From positions 1-36,918 of the forward strand of contig CAIKKY010000016.1 in assembly GCA_903828145.1 (NCBI GenBank): a DNA stretch of 36,918 bases, given 5' to 3'. The notes beneath the pieces are model-generated. The model was not told where the DNA came from. It ran no database searches and saw only the letters and a program-made list of their open reading frames with translations. This DNA is from an uncultured Hyphomicrobiales bacterium. Lineage in GTDB: Bacteria > Pseudomonadota > Alphaproteobacteria > Rhizobiales > Devosiaceae. Shown here one piece after another: positions 1 to 7,745 of the stretch (position 1 is its first letter; every line of letters starts with the position of its first letter). The position numbers were made by a program, and so were the translations under genes.

Positions 1-55
1 GGATGGCCGTCAGATCGGCCTTCTGAACCAGCGCAATGATGTCACCGAGCGTCAT
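1..55 (-). CDS. possible N-terminus of a site-specific integrase (partial)
   Basis: An ATG at 55 reads leftward off the window edge for 18 codons and begins MTLGDIIALVQKADLT. This resembles the first helix of the N-terminal DNA-binding (SAM-like) domain of tyrosine-type integrases of rhizobia, recalled from memory only. No catalytic residues are inside the window and no clear Shine-Dalgarno sequence precedes the ATG. The gene lies 155 bp downstream of an excisionase-like gene on the same strand, which supports an integration module. It could also be an unrelated short frame. Confidence 0.35.
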   Translation of the reverse strand, partial: MTLGDIIALVQKADLTAI

Positions 56-72
56 CGTGAAGCGTTTGAGGG

Positions 73-103
73 GACTGGAGTGGTCTCGTTAAGACCGGAG
101 TGG
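73..103. repeat. short direct repeat plus small inverted repeat
   Basis: GACTGGAGTGG at 73-83 recurs as GACCGGAGTGG at 93-103 (10 of 11 identical, 20-bp period). Between them GGTCT (82-86) pairs with AGACC (92-96). It sits just upstream of the putative integrase start and could be a recombinase- or repressor-binding site. The DNA from about 104 to 210 is noticeably AT-rich and I see no gene in it. Confidence 0.4.
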
Positions 104-210
104 ACAATAGGCCATTTTCGTGAATAAAGCAACATATAAACCAACGCAATAACAAAAACGCCAATTATAACGATATCTGTAAACCACTGAAAAATATGAA
201 ATTTGTACAC

Positions 211-468
211 TCACAATCCGTCAATCTCTGTCTGCCGGATTCGGACCGCGCGACCAATCCGAACGGCCATCAGTCGCCCGTCAGAAATCATCCGGCGAAC
301 CGTTCGGGTGGAGACCTGAAGTATGTCAGCGACGTCCCGGATGGTCAGAAATTCGCGTCGATCCGGCCGATCAGAATTGTCCGCTGATTGCTGGCAATCA
401 GTAGAGCGGCTCTGCGATTGTTGCGTTGCGGCAGCTCGCATCCAAGGCGGAAGGGTGTCAGGTGTCAT
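211..468 (-). CDS. helix-turn-helix (excisionase-type) DNA-binding protein
   Basis: This is an 85-residue basic protein. The N-terminal 38 residues are polar and low in complexity. Residues of about 40-80 form a MerR/excisionase-type helix-turn-helix: EFLTIRDVADILQVS, then TRTVRRMISDG and a short wing ending in RIRQTEID. This is the HTH_17 pattern, in which the first helix recognises DNA and a small wing follows. Proteins of this type act as excisionases or small regulators in integrated elements. It is transcribed towards the putative integrase start at 55, an order often seen in integrative elements. The ATG at 468 is preceded by a weak AGGCGA sequence. The fold call is firm and the role is inferred from position. 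Confidence 0.7.
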   Translation of the reverse strand: MTPDTLPPWMRAAATQQSQSRSTDCQQSADNSDRPDRREFLTIRDVADILQVSTRTVRRMISDGRLMAVRIGRAVRIRQTEIDGL

Positions 469-604
469 TCGCCTGTCTTCGGCGAAATGTTAAGCCATGG
501 CGTCCCCAGAACCTCCGGCAGAAAGTGCGAGGGTTTTGGCAGAGTTGGTGAATTATCTTTGGCAACCCCGCTTTGTATCTATGCTTGCCTGGACAGAAAC
601 TGGT

Positions 605-612
605 ACTCAGGT
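605..612 (+). repeat. 8-bp copy of a direct repeat flanking the island (left)
   Basis: ACTCAGGT lies 10 bp before the chrA start and recurs in the same orientation at 35927-35934, where the GFA gene loses its family-like end. It may be a remnant of an attachment site or target duplication. The match is short, so chance is a real alternative. Confidence 0.25.
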
Positions 613-621
613 TGAATTGTC

Positions 622-1797
622 GTGCCGTATATTCATGTTTTCGTCGTTTTTCTGAAACTCGGCCTGACCAGTTTCGGCGGGCCGATTGCGCATCTGGCGT
701 TTTTCCGTACCGAATTTGTCGTCAAACGCCGCTGGATCAACGAGGCCGGTTATGCGGAGCTTGTCGCGCTCTGCCAGTTCCTGCCCGGGCCGACGTCCAG
801 CCAGGTGGGCTTTGCCCTGGGGTTGATGCGGGCCGGTCCGCTCGGGGCGCTGGCCGCTTTTGCCGGTTTCACGCTGCCCTCGATGCTCCTGATGATCGGC
901 TTTGCCCTTGGCGGAGAGATGCTGCCACCCGATCTCGCCCGGGGCGTCATGGCGGGTCTTCTCTGCGTGGCCGTCGCCGTCGTGGCCGACGCGGTGCTGA
1001 CCATGGCGCGCACGCTCTGTCCTGACCCGGCCCGGGCTGGCCTTGCGATCGGGGCCGCCGTTGTGGTCCTCCTGTTCGGCAATGGCTGGGTGCAGATGCT
1101 GGTCATCGCCGCCGGGGCCCTTGCCGGAACGCTCGGTGTCGCGCCCCGTGCCGAAGGGGCGGGAAACGGCATGCCGGTCCCCCTCCGGCGCTCCACTGGG
1201 GTGGTGTTTCTCGGGCTCTTTGCGGCCTTGTTCGTGCTGGTCCCCTTGATTTCCGGTGAGGCTGGACGCCTGTTTGCGGCCTTGTACCAGTCGGGGGCGC
1301 TGGTGTTCGGCGGGGGGCATGTCGTGCTGCCGCTGCTTGAACAGGCGCTGGTCGCGCCCGGCCTTATCGGGCCGGACCTGTTCCTGTCCGGCTATGCGGC
1401 TGCGCAGGCGCTGCCGGGGCCGCTCTTCAGCTTTGCCGCCTATCTGGGCACGGTAATGTCTTCCGGCCCCGGAGGCTCCGGAGGTCCCGGCGGCGCAGTG
1501 CTGGCAACGGTGGCGCTGTTCCTGCCCGGTTTTCTGGTTCTCTTGGGAGTGCTGCCGTTCTGGCACATTTGGCGGCGCCACGCCATCGCCCTTCAGGCGG
1601 TCGCAGGCGCCAACGCGGCAGTTGTCGGCGTTCTCGGCGCGGCGCTCTACACTCCCGTCTTTACGAGCGCGGCACAGGGAACTTACGCCGTCGCGCTCAG
1701 TCTCGCCGCTTTCGGACTCCTCCGGGTTGGGCGCGTGCCGCCCGGGCTCGTCGTGCTTTTCGGGGGCCTGATCGGTCTCTTGCCCGGTCTTGTCTAA
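622..1797 (+). CDS. chrA: chromate transporter ChrA
   Basis: This 391-residue protein is a two-domain ChrA (CHR superfamily), a polytopic inner-membrane protein that exports chromate. The N-terminal CHR repeat carries FLKLGLTSFGGPIAHL (residues about 10-25) and LCQFLPGPTSSQVG. The C-terminal repeat, from about residue 215, carries GALVFGGGHVVLPLL and AAQALPGPLFSF. The paired FGG and LPGP motifs define the family, and the length is that of full two-domain members. The GTG at 622 is the first possible start because an in-frame TGA lies at 613-615. No good ribosome-binding site precedes it, and only about 10 residues precede the first CHR motif, so the 5' end may have been trimmed at a junction with mobile DNA. 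It has no obvious link to the phosphorus genes downstream. Confidence 0.92.
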   Translation: MPYIHVFVVFLKLGLTSFGGPIAHLAFFRTEFVVKRRWINEAGYAELVALCQFLPGPTSSQVGFALGLMRAGPLGALAAFAGFTLPSMLLMIGFALGGEMLPPDLARGVMAGLLCVAVAVVADAVLTMARTLCPDPARAGLAIGAAVVVLLFGNGWVQMLVIAAGALAGTLGVAPRAEGAGNGMPVPLRRSTGVVFLGLFAALFVLVPLISGEAGRLFAALYQSGALVFGGGHVVLPLLEQALVAPGLIGPDLFLSGYAAAQALPGPLFSFAAYLGTVMSSGPGGSGGPGGAVLATVALFLPGFLVLLGVLPFWHIWRRHAIALQAVAGANAAVVGVLGAALYTPVFTSAAQGTYAVALSLAAFGLLRVGRVPPGLVVLFGGLIGLLPGLV

Positions 1798-1828
1798 TGG
1801 CTCTCGAGTTGGCGCCGGCAAAGAACCA

Positions 1829-1846
1829 GCGTCGTGCGCCTGTCAC
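1829..1846 (+). promoter_or_regulatory. weak PhoB-box candidate before the inositol-phosphatase gene
   Basis: A perfect half-site CTGTCAC at 1840-1846 is preceded, at the correct 11-bp period, by the poor half-site GCGTCGT (4 of 7). It lies 43 bp before the ATG at 1890. One good half-site alone can occur by chance. Confidence 0.25.
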
Positions 1847-1889
1847 ACGATAAATCTAGCTAGTGTGCTGATCCTGAAAGGCTTACGCC

Positions 1890-2702
1890 ATGACCCCCAA
1901 CACCGGATTTCTCATCGACCACATGTCGCGGGCTGCCCGTGCGGCCGGCGCGCTGACGCTGGACGCTTTCCGCGATTTTCGCCGCATGGAGATCGGACAC
2001 AAGGGCCCCGCAGATTTCGTGACCGATTCCGACCGCGCCTCCGAACAGCTCATTCGCGAGCATTTGCGGCCGCTGGGGGCGGACTGGAGCTTCCGCGGCG
2101 AGGAATTCGCGCCCTATTCCGGGTCCGATCCGCACCATGAATGGCTGGTGGACCCTATCGATGGCACCACCAACTTCATCAACGGGCTCGACTACACCAT
2201 TTCCATTGCGCTCCGCCGCGATGGCGAAACGGTCTGCGGGGTGCTTTATAACCCGGTCGCCGACGAGATGTTCACGGTGGAGCGCGGCAGCGGTGCCTTT
2301 GCCAACGGCAAGCGGCTCACGGTCTCGGACCGGGTGGACCCGCGCCTCTTCAACATCGGCACAGGCCTGCCCACCAGCGGGCTCTTCACGCATGGGGGAT
2401 TTTACAGCCGCCTCGACCGCATCCGCGACCAGATCGGGGCGATCCGCATCATCGGCAGTTCGGCCAATAGCTGCGCCCATGTCGCCGATGGGCGTCTCAC
2501 CGGCTATTTCGAGGAATCCGGCCTCCTCGACTGGGCGGTGGGCGTGCTGCTCGTTACCGAGGCGGGTGGCATCGTGACGGACTGGTGGAGCCGTGACCGG
2601 CATTTCTACGAAAAGACGGGAACCGTGATCGCAGCCAATCCGGCGACCCACGCCTTTCTCATCGAACAGCTGGCCGACGCGCCCCGGAAGGACCCGGCCT
2701 GA
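1890..2702 (+). CDS. inositol monophosphatase family phosphatase
   Basis: This is a 270-residue, Mg2+-dependent, Li+-sensitive-type sugar-phosphate phosphatase (IMPase/FBPase/CysQ superfamily), probably cytoplasmic. Metal ligands are visible: the GEE loop (E71-E72), the WLVDPIDGTTNF motif (D88, D91), GSGAFANG, and the C-terminal LLDWAVG that corresponds to the family's WDxAAG signature. Family members hydrolyse myo-inositol phosphate, 3'-phosphoadenosine 5'-phosphate or related esters, and the sequence does not settle which. AAAGG 8 bp before the ATG supports the start. Placement next to phosphate-scavenging genes, with a phytase-like protein at 31.3 kb, makes an inositol-phosphate substrate attractive, but this is inference. 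Confidence 0.85.
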   Translation: MTPNTGFLIDHMSRAARAAGALTLDAFRDFRRMEIGHKGPADFVTDSDRASEQLIREHLRPLGADWSFRGEEFAPYSGSDPHHEWLVDPIDGTTNFINGLDYTISIALRRDGETVCGVLYNPVADEMFTVERGSGAFANGKRLTVSDRVDPRLFNIGTGLPTSGLFTHGGFYSRLDRIRDQIGAIRIIGSSANSCAHVADGRLTGYFEESGLLDWAVGVLLVTEAGGIVTDWWSRDRHFYEKTGTVIAANPATHAFLIEQLADAPRKDPA

Positions 2703-2710
2703 GCCGGGTC
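2691..2710. terminator. hairpin shared by two convergent genes
   Basis: GACCCGGC (2691-2698) pairs perfectly with GCCGGGTC (2703-2710) around a CTGA loop that contains the upstream stop codon. It sits exactly where the inositol-phosphatase and glycerophosphodiesterase genes converge, so it could end transcription from both sides. There is no T-run, so termination is likely partial or factor-assisted. Confidence 0.5.
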
Positions 2711-3545
2711 ACGTCCCCCAGCGTGCCGCCACCCCCTCAGGATCATCGGTCGTGATCTGGTCCACCTTGAGCGACACCAACCGGCGGATAAGGTCCATGC
2801 CGCGAGCATCCGCCGTGTTGATTGTGTAGGCATCAACGCGCTTTCCGGCCGCGTGACAGGCCGCGACGAGATCATGCCCGGCGGCAGCGGCCGAGAGCAC
2901 AAGCTGATGGTCCAGATAGATGATTTTCGCTTCCGGAACCTCGCCGACGGCACGGGCGGTAAAGGCCGCGAAATCCCAGGTCGCGCGCAACCGCTCGATC
3001 GCCCCCTCATGGCAGGGATCATAGCCGACCATCAGGCCGGGCAGGTCGCGGGCCAGCAGGCGGACGGCGGCCGCGTCGCCACCCGAGAGCACCACATGGC
3101 GCGCCACCGGCTGCAATGTCTCGCGGAAGCGCCGGGCAGCACGCGGCGAGAGGGCCGCAAGGTTCTCCTTGAGATCGAGCTGCAAAAGGGCGTCCGGATG
3201 GATTTCGCCGCCATCGAGCAGCACCACCAGATCATCGAGCAGCATCACCCGCTCGTCGAGCGGCGTGCCGTCATTGCCGCGAAGATGCAGCTGGCGCAGC
3301 ACGTCCGGGCTGGTCTCGCGCACGAGCCCGCGACCGGTCGTCTCTTCGGAAAGCACTTCATTGTGGAGGATCACCATGCCATCGGTGGCATCGAGCACGA
3401 TATCCACTTCCACGCTGGCCCCGGCGCGCAGCCCTTCGAGAATGCGCGTGCCGGTGAAAACCGGATCGGTGGCGAAACGCCGGGCGCGGTGCCACTTGAG
3501 ATGGACGCTGTGGCCCTTGTCGGCGATGGTGACGGGAAGGCTCAT
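2709..3545 (-). CDS. glycerophosphodiester phosphodiesterase (GDPD family)
   Basis: This 278-residue GDPD-family TIM barrel hydrolyses glycerophosphodiesters to glycerol 3-phosphate and an alcohol. Active-site elements are present: H19-R20 (KWHRARR), E46-x-D48 in SVEVDIV, H61 in VILHNE, and later LDLKEN and the C-terminal QITTDDPEG. There is no signal peptide, so it should act on imported substrate. It is the last gene of a five-gene operon with an ABC importer, and its ATG overlaps the ATPase stop codon in an ATGA arrangement. That coupling suggests the importer brings in phosphodiesters such as deacylated phospholipid head groups. It is distinct from the shorter ugpQ-like gene at 29.2 kb. 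Confidence 0.87.
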   Translation of the reverse strand: MSLPVTIADKGHSVHLKWHRARRFATDPVFTGTRILEGLRAGASVEVDIVLDATDGMVILHNEVLSEETTGRGLVRETSPDVLRQLHLRGNDGTPLDERVMLLDDLVVLLDGGEIHPDALLQLDLKENLAALSPRAARRFRETLQPVARHVVLSGGDAAAVRLLARDLPGLMVGYDPCHEGAIERLRATWDFAAFTARAVGEVPEAKIIYLDHQLVLSAAAAGHDLVAACHAAGKRVDAYTINTADARGMDLIRRLVSLKVDQITTDDPEGVAARWGT

Positions 3546-4585
3546 GCGGGGCTCCGGGCAATAACCTGATCGTTGCGGAACACGGCCCAGGCCGTGGGTT
3601 CGAGCTGAAGGCCGGGACCTTGCGGCAGGTCGGCACCATCGGCAACCTGTGCCTTGAGCCGGGCCCCTTCGCTCGTTTCAAGATCGATGATCCGGTGTGT
3701 GCCGTAATCGGTGAGGCGTCGCAGGCTCGCGGCCCCGCCGCCCGGGGCGGCACGGACAACGAGGTGTTCCGGGCGAACGGCGAGTTCCGCCGGGCCATCG
3801 GGCACCCCCTCGAGCGGCAACTCGAGGGCCCCATGGCGGAAGCGGCCTGCCTCGACACTACCCGGCAGCCGGTTCATCGAGCCGATAAAGCCCGCAACAA
3901 AGGGCGTGGCCGGGCTGCGATAGACCTCAGCCGGGGCCCCGACCTGCTCGGCGCGCCCCTCCTTCAGCACCACGATCCGGTCCGCGAGCGACAGCGCCTC
4001 GTCCTGCCCATGGGTGACGAACAGGGTGGTGATCCCGAGCCGGTGCTGGATGTCGCGTACTTCCTCGCGCAGCCGCTCGCGCAAATGCTGGTCGAGGCTG
4101 GCGAAAGGCTCGTCGAGCAGCAGGATCTTGGGTTCCAGCACCAGCGCCCTGGCGATCGCCACACGCTGCTGCTGGCCGCCGGACAGCTGGTTGGTCTGGC
4201 GCTTGCCGTAACCCTCCAGCCCCACCAAAGCGAGCACGCGCCCCACCCGGGAAGCGATCTCGGCTTTCGGCAGCCGACGGATGCGGAGCCCGAAGGCGAT
4301 GTTGCCGAACACATTCATATGGGTCCACAGCGCATGGCTCTGGAACACCATCGCGGTCGGCCGGCGTTCGGGCGGCGTCCGCGTCACCACTTCGCCGTCA
4401 ATCAGCACCTCGCCGGAGGTAGGGGTCTCGAACCCGCCCACCATGCGCAGCAGCGTCGATTTGCCGGAACCGGAGGGACCGAGCAGGCAGACCAGTTCGC
4501 CATCTTTCACGTCGAGGCTGAAGGCCGCCACGGCCGTGGTCGTGCCGAAGGTCTTGCCCAGCGCATTGAGAGTCAGTCGTGCCAT
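3542..4585 (-). CDS. ABC importer ATP-binding protein (transporter 1)
   Basis: This 347-residue ATPase has Walker A GPSGSGKST, Q-loop VFQSHALW, signature [14 protein letters not shown], Walker B ILLLDEP and the switch H in LFVTHGQDEA. The last ~110 residues look like the TOBE/OB regulatory domain of the spermidine/iron/UgpC-type (MalK-like) class. The open frame extends much further upstream, but homology begins at MARLTLNALGKTFG and the ATG at 4585 is the sensible start. It lies 11 bp after the permease gene and overlaps the downstream GDPD start by 4 bp. The substrate is inferred to be a phosphate ester from the GDPD partner and the PhoB-box array at 7593. Confidence 0.9.
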   Translation of the reverse strand: MARLTLNALGKTFGTTTAVAAFSLDVKDGELVCLLGPSGSGKSTLLRMVGGFETPTSGEVLIDGEVVTRTPPERRPTAMVFQSHALWTHMNVFGNIAFGLRIRRLPKAEIASRVGRVLALVGLEGYGKRQTNQLSGGQQQRVAIARALVLEPKILLLDEPFASLDQHLRERLREEVRDIQHRLGITTLFVTHGQDEALSLADRIVVLKEGRAEQVGAPAEVYRSPATPFVAGFIGSMNRLPGSVEAGRFRHGALELPLEGVPDGPAELAVRPEHLVVRAAPGGGAASLRRLTDYGTHRIIDLETSEGARLKAQVADGADLPQGPGLQLEPTAWAVFRNDQVIARSPA

Positions 4586-4596
4586 GAAAACCTCGT

Positions 4597-5436
4597 CTAG
4601 CCCCCGAAGCCGCGGGCAAATGTACTCGATCCGATCACCCGCCGCGTGAACACCAGCGCCACCAGCGATGGCACCCAGAGCAGCACCGAGAGCACCGCAC
4701 CGTACTGGATCACCGGCTGGTTGTTGATGAAGGTGATCATGAGCACCGGCATGGTGCGGATCTGCGGGGCGCCGATCAGCCAGGCGCCTTCGGTCTCGTA
4801 AAAAGTGCCCACAAAGCTGAGCAGCACCGCTGAAAAGATCGTCGGTGCGGCCTGCGGCAGCGTGATCGACCAAAAGACCCTCAGGGGCCCCGCCCCGGCA
4901 TCGCGCGCCGCCTCTTCCATGCGCCGGTCCACGGCCTGGAAGGCGGCAACGGGAATCCAGATCATGAACAGGAGCGTGCCCACGAGCTGGATCAGCACCA
5001 CACCCCAGAAGGTGGAAATGAGGTTGAGCTGGAGGAAGATCGCCGCAATCGCCACGAGCAGCCCGAATTTCGGGAAAGCCTGTCCCGCGAGAAAGGAGAA
5101 GAACAGCACGTCGCGGCCCCAGAACTTGAGCCGGGCGAAGGCATAGGCGGCGGGGAGGCAGATCACGGTGGACAGCAGCGTCACCACCGAAGCGAGGCTG
5201 AGCGAGGTGACGAGCGCACTCCACACATCAGCGCGCGCGAGCGTCGCCTGCCAGAACTTGAGCCCCATCTGCTGCGGCAGGATCGAGGGATAGCGCCACA
5301 CATTGGAAAAGCTCCAGGTGATGACGACCAGCATCGGCACGAGGATCACGAGCGTCAGCGCAAGACCTAGCCCGAGACCGGCCCAATCCGGGCGGCGGCG
5401 TGCGCGGCGCCTGACGGCAACTGTATCGGCGCTCAT
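4597..5436 (-). CDS. ABC importer permease (transporter 1, second subunit)
   Basis: This 279-residue inner-membrane permease of the binding-protein-dependent class (PotC/CysW-like) has several hydrophobic segments. The EAA loop reads EEAARDAGAGPLRVFWSITLP and contacts the ATPase. The ATG at 5436 is preferred over an in-frame start 36 bp upstream because GGAGGG lies about 6 bp before it and the upstream gene ends 1 bp earlier. It works as a heterodimer with the product of the neighbouring gene. Confidence 0.9.
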   Translation of the reverse strand: MSADTVAVRRRARRRPDWAGLGLGLALTLVILVPMLVVITWSFSNVWRYPSILPQQMGLKFWQATLARADVWSALVTSLSLASVVTLLSTVICLPAAYAFARLKFWGRDVLFFSFLAGQAFPKFGLLVAIAAIFLQLNLISTFWGVVLIQLVGTLLFMIWIPVAAFQAVDRRMEEAARDAGAGPLRVFWSITLPQAAPTIFSAVLLSFVGTFYETEGAWLIGAPQIRTMPVLMITFINNQPVIQYGAVLSVLLWVPSLVALVFTRRVIGSSTFARGFGG

Positions 5437-5437
5437 C

Positions 5438-6298
5438 TCAATCCCTCCGGTTCCGCGCCACGGAGCGCACATAAAAGAGCCCGAACAGGATGCAGAAGCC
5501 CATCACGATGGTGGCCTGCGTGAGCGCCATTTCGGGGTTGCGCAGATCGCTGAACGTGCGCTGCATGAAGGGACCCATCATTTCGGGCGAGGCCGGGCCC
5601 AGCACGTAGGGCAGGGTGAAGGCGGTGAAGAGCCCCAGAATGGTGAGGGAGATCACCACGAAAATCGAGGACCACATGCGGGGCAGGATGATGTGCACAA
5701 AGAGCGTCAGCGGCCGCGCCCCCACATCGCGGGCGGCCTCAATGGCCGGGTTGGGCACCGCGCCAAGCCCCGACGTGAGAATGAGCACGGTGAGCGGGAT
5801 ATTGTCCCACACCAGCCCGATGACAGGTCCCCAGACCGTGAGATAGGGCGAGCGGATTTTGGCGAGCCCCAGCGCGTTGAGGATGGTGTCCACCGTGCCA
5901 TTCGGGCCGAGCACGCGGATGAACGCGAACGCCAGAATGATCGACGGGACGAACATCGGGAACATCGCCAGCGTCTGCACGTAAGAGGCCAGCGGCCCCC
6001 TGGCAAAGCGCAGGTAAAGCGCCAGCGGCACCGAAACGGCGAGCAGGATGAGGGACGTGACGCCACAGGTCCAGAGGGTCAGGCGGAGGTTGTCGAGGCT
6101 GTAGTCATCCGAGAAGAACCGGTCATAGAGCTCGAGCGAAAAGCCCGCCGCATCCTTGGGGAACAGCGTGGTGACAAGGCCCGAAAGGATCGGCCAGACC
6201 GTCATCCAGCCCAGAAGAAATACCGGAACGGCGACAAGCAGGAGGCCGAGCGGCCCCCTGCTCTCGCCCGCACCGGAAGGGACGCGGACTTTGGTCAT
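5438..6298 (-). CDS. ABC importer permease (transporter 1, first subunit)
   Basis: This 286-residue permease of the PotB/CysU-like class has an N-terminal transmembrane segment at residues of about 18-40 and further hydrophobic spans. The EAA loop is EAARDVGARPLTLFVHIILP. Its start is 3 bp after the binding-protein stop codon and its stop is 1 bp before the next permease, so translation is tightly coupled. It should form the membrane channel for the solute delivered by the upstream binding protein. Confidence 0.9.
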   Translation of the reverse strand: MTKVRVPSGAGESRGPLGLLLVAVPVFLLGWMTVWPILSGLVTTLFPKDAAGFSLELYDRFFSDDYSLDNLRLTLWTCGVTSLILLAVSVPLALYLRFARGPLASYVQTLAMFPMFVPSIILAFAFIRVLGPNGTVDTILNALGLAKIRSPYLTVWGPVIGLVWDNIPLTVLILTSGLGAVPNPAIEAARDVGARPLTLFVHIILPRMWSSIFVVISLTILGLFTAFTLPYVLGPASPEMMGPFMQRTFSDLRNPEMALTQATIVMGFCILFGLFYVRSVARNRRD

Positions 6299-6301
6299 GG
6301 C

Positions 6302-7444
6302 TCAGGCGTTGCGGTCCACATTCGGGGCCACATTGCGATACCAGCCGTCATTGATCGCCGAACCCCAGTCCCCGCCCGGGAAGGTCGGGATCGAGGAGGG
6401 AACCACGGCCTGGTACTTCTGGCGCAGGTCAGCCGAGACATAATCCCAGGCCACGCCCGGGAAGCCGCCGAGTTCGGAGATGATCGCCGACTGGATTTCT
6501 TCGGTGAGGACGAAATCCGCCAGCTTGATCGCCGCGTCCCTGTTCGCACCATTGGCGAACACCACGCTGCGCGCAAACCCGCCGCAGAAGGCGAGATCGG
6601 TGAGCTGGGTGATGCCGGTCGTCTCGGGCAGCACGCCATTGGCAATGTTCTGGAGCGCCATGTCCGACCAGGCGGGGATCATGGTCACGGCCGACTGGCT
6701 GAGGAGCTGGATCGACGGCGTATTGCCGCCGGTATAGGCACCGCCTTCAAACAGCGACGGGGCGAGGTCCTTGAGCAGTTCCCAGGCGGGCGCCAGCATC
6801 TTTTCGGCATATTCCGGCGTGAAGTTCTCGACGGTGAACTTCGACGGATCGCGGCCATTCACTTCGTGGATGACGCGGCGGACGAAATTGCCACCCGAAC
6901 CGCCCTTGTCGGGACGGTTGTAGATGAACTGGCCGGGATTGGCCTTGATCCACTTCACGAGGTCTTCAAAGGTCTTCGGCGCGTCTTCCGGCGTCACCTT
7001 GGTGCCGTCAAACGCGAGCAGCACCTGGCTGCCGCGATAGGGAACGGCGAAATCGGTTTCGATGCCGAGCGGGTTCACCTTCGACCAGTTGGACAGCGAG
7101 TCCTTCAGGTTCGCATAGAGCCCGGCTTCCATGGCGCCCTTGGGCGAGAGCGGGTCGCCCTGCTCGATGAAATCGGCCTTGGGATCGGTCTTGGTCTCGA
7201 GCGCTGCAAGCGCGCGCTGGGTGATGGCATCCATGCCGTCGCCCGCATCGACGATATTGAGCTTCAGGCCCGGATTGGCGACCTCGAATTTCGGGGCAAC
7301 GGTGTTGGTCCAGAAGTCGAGAATGTTGGTGTCGGAATTGGTGTACCAATCGATGGTACCGGCCTCAGCAAAGGCAACTTTGGGCAGCACGAGCATGCCG
7401 ACGGCGGAGCCGGCAACGGAAAGCATGAAGTGGCGACGAAGCAT
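6302..7444 (-). CDS. periplasmic solute-binding protein (transporter 1), Tat-like signal
   Basis: This 380-residue extracellular solute-binding protein of the family 1 / YnjB-like type begins MLRRHFMLSVAGSAVG. The RRHFML motif fits the twin-arginine consensus and is followed by a hydrophobic stretch ending in VAFAEA, so export in folded form is possible. AGGAGA about 7 bp before the ATG supports the start. It is the first gene of the operon binding protein-permease-permease-ATPase-GDPD, and four PhoB half-sites lie about 150 bp upstream. The ligand is not shown by the sequence. A phosphorus compound is inferred from regulation and from the terminal GDPD gene. Confidence 0.85.
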   Translation of the reverse strand: MLRRHFMLSVAGSAVGMLVLPKVAFAEAGTIDWYTNSDTNILDFWTNTVAPKFEVANPGLKLNIVDAGDGMDAITQRALAALETKTDPKADFIEQGDPLSPKGAMEAGLYANLKDSLSNWSKVNPLGIETDFAVPYRGSQVLLAFDGTKVTPEDAPKTFEDLVKWIKANPGQFIYNRPDKGGSGGNFVRRVIHEVNGRDPSKFTVENFTPEYAEKMLAPAWELLKDLAPSLFEGGAYTGGNTPSIQLLSQSAVTMIPAWSDMALQNIANGVLPETTGITQLTDLAFCGGFARSVVFANGANRDAAIKLADFVLTEEIQSAIISELGGFPGVAWDYVSADLRQKYQAVVPSSIPTFPGGDWGSAINDGWYRNVAPNVDRNA

Positions 7445-7592
7445 GTCATTCTCCTTGGAGGGCGCGGCAGCACGCCTCTCTGCATGGGGCCCTGGATAAG
7501 GAGAGCGGGCGTGGCCCGGCCGTCGCCACCCCGCTCAGGCCTGGCGCAAGAGGGAGGAGCGCTTGACCCGGCAGCGACTAAAAGCCCGGGTC

Positions 7593-7632
7593 GTGACAAC
7601 GGAATGAATGGCGCATGACACTAATGTTAAAG
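7593..7632 (-). promoter_or_regulatory. four-unit PhoB box upstream of transporter operon 1
   Basis: Read on the minus strand, four 7-mers are separated by exactly 4 bp: CTTTAAC, GTGTCAT, CATTCAT, TTGTCAC (4, 6, 5 and 6 of 7 matches to CTGTCAY). The 11-bp period and 40-bp total length equal those of the other arrays in the window. It lies 149 bp upstream of the binding-protein start. Of the 301-bp gap 7445-7745, it is the main feature, together with the stem-loop at 7649-7720. Confidence 0.75.
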
Positions 7633-7648
7633 AGCTTTTTGCCGCACA

Positions 7649-7720
7649 GGCCAGCAATTGCCCGGCTTCGGGACGAAGGCGCGGAACCCGGGAAAGCGCG
7701 CGCCGAAGCCCTCACTGGCC
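7649..7720 (-). terminator. nested stem-loop after ppk2, possible terminator
   Basis: Three stacked stems are visible: GGCCAG (7649-7654) with CTGGCC (7715-7720), GGCTTC (7664-7669) with GAAGCC (7705-7710), and GGCGCG (7678-7683) with CGCGCC (7699-7704). It lies 26 bp past the ppk2 stop on the transcribed strand and before the PhoB box of the next operon. There is no T-run directly after the stem. Confidence 0.35.
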
Positions 7721-7745
7721 GGGACACAAAGTGCCTGTTACCGGC

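Noticed and set aside
196-387. 63-codon rightward frame opposite the helix-turn-helix gene
   Set aside because: The minus-strand reading has a clear DNA-binding fold, and this frame is its shadow.
497-655. 52-codon rightward frame before chrA
   Set aside because: It has no ribosome-binding site or recognisable domain and ends inside chrA in another frame. I treat it as chance or junction debris.
607-1821. 404-codon open frame antisense to chrA
   Set aside because: Composition is dominated by charged residues with no motif, whereas the plus-strand chrA reading has family signatures.
5303-7618. 771-codon open frame on the plus strand
   Set aside because: It lies antisense to a permease pair and a binding-protein gene with clear families. 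The product is low-complexity, rich in H, R, E and G, the usual mirror of high-GC coding DNA.
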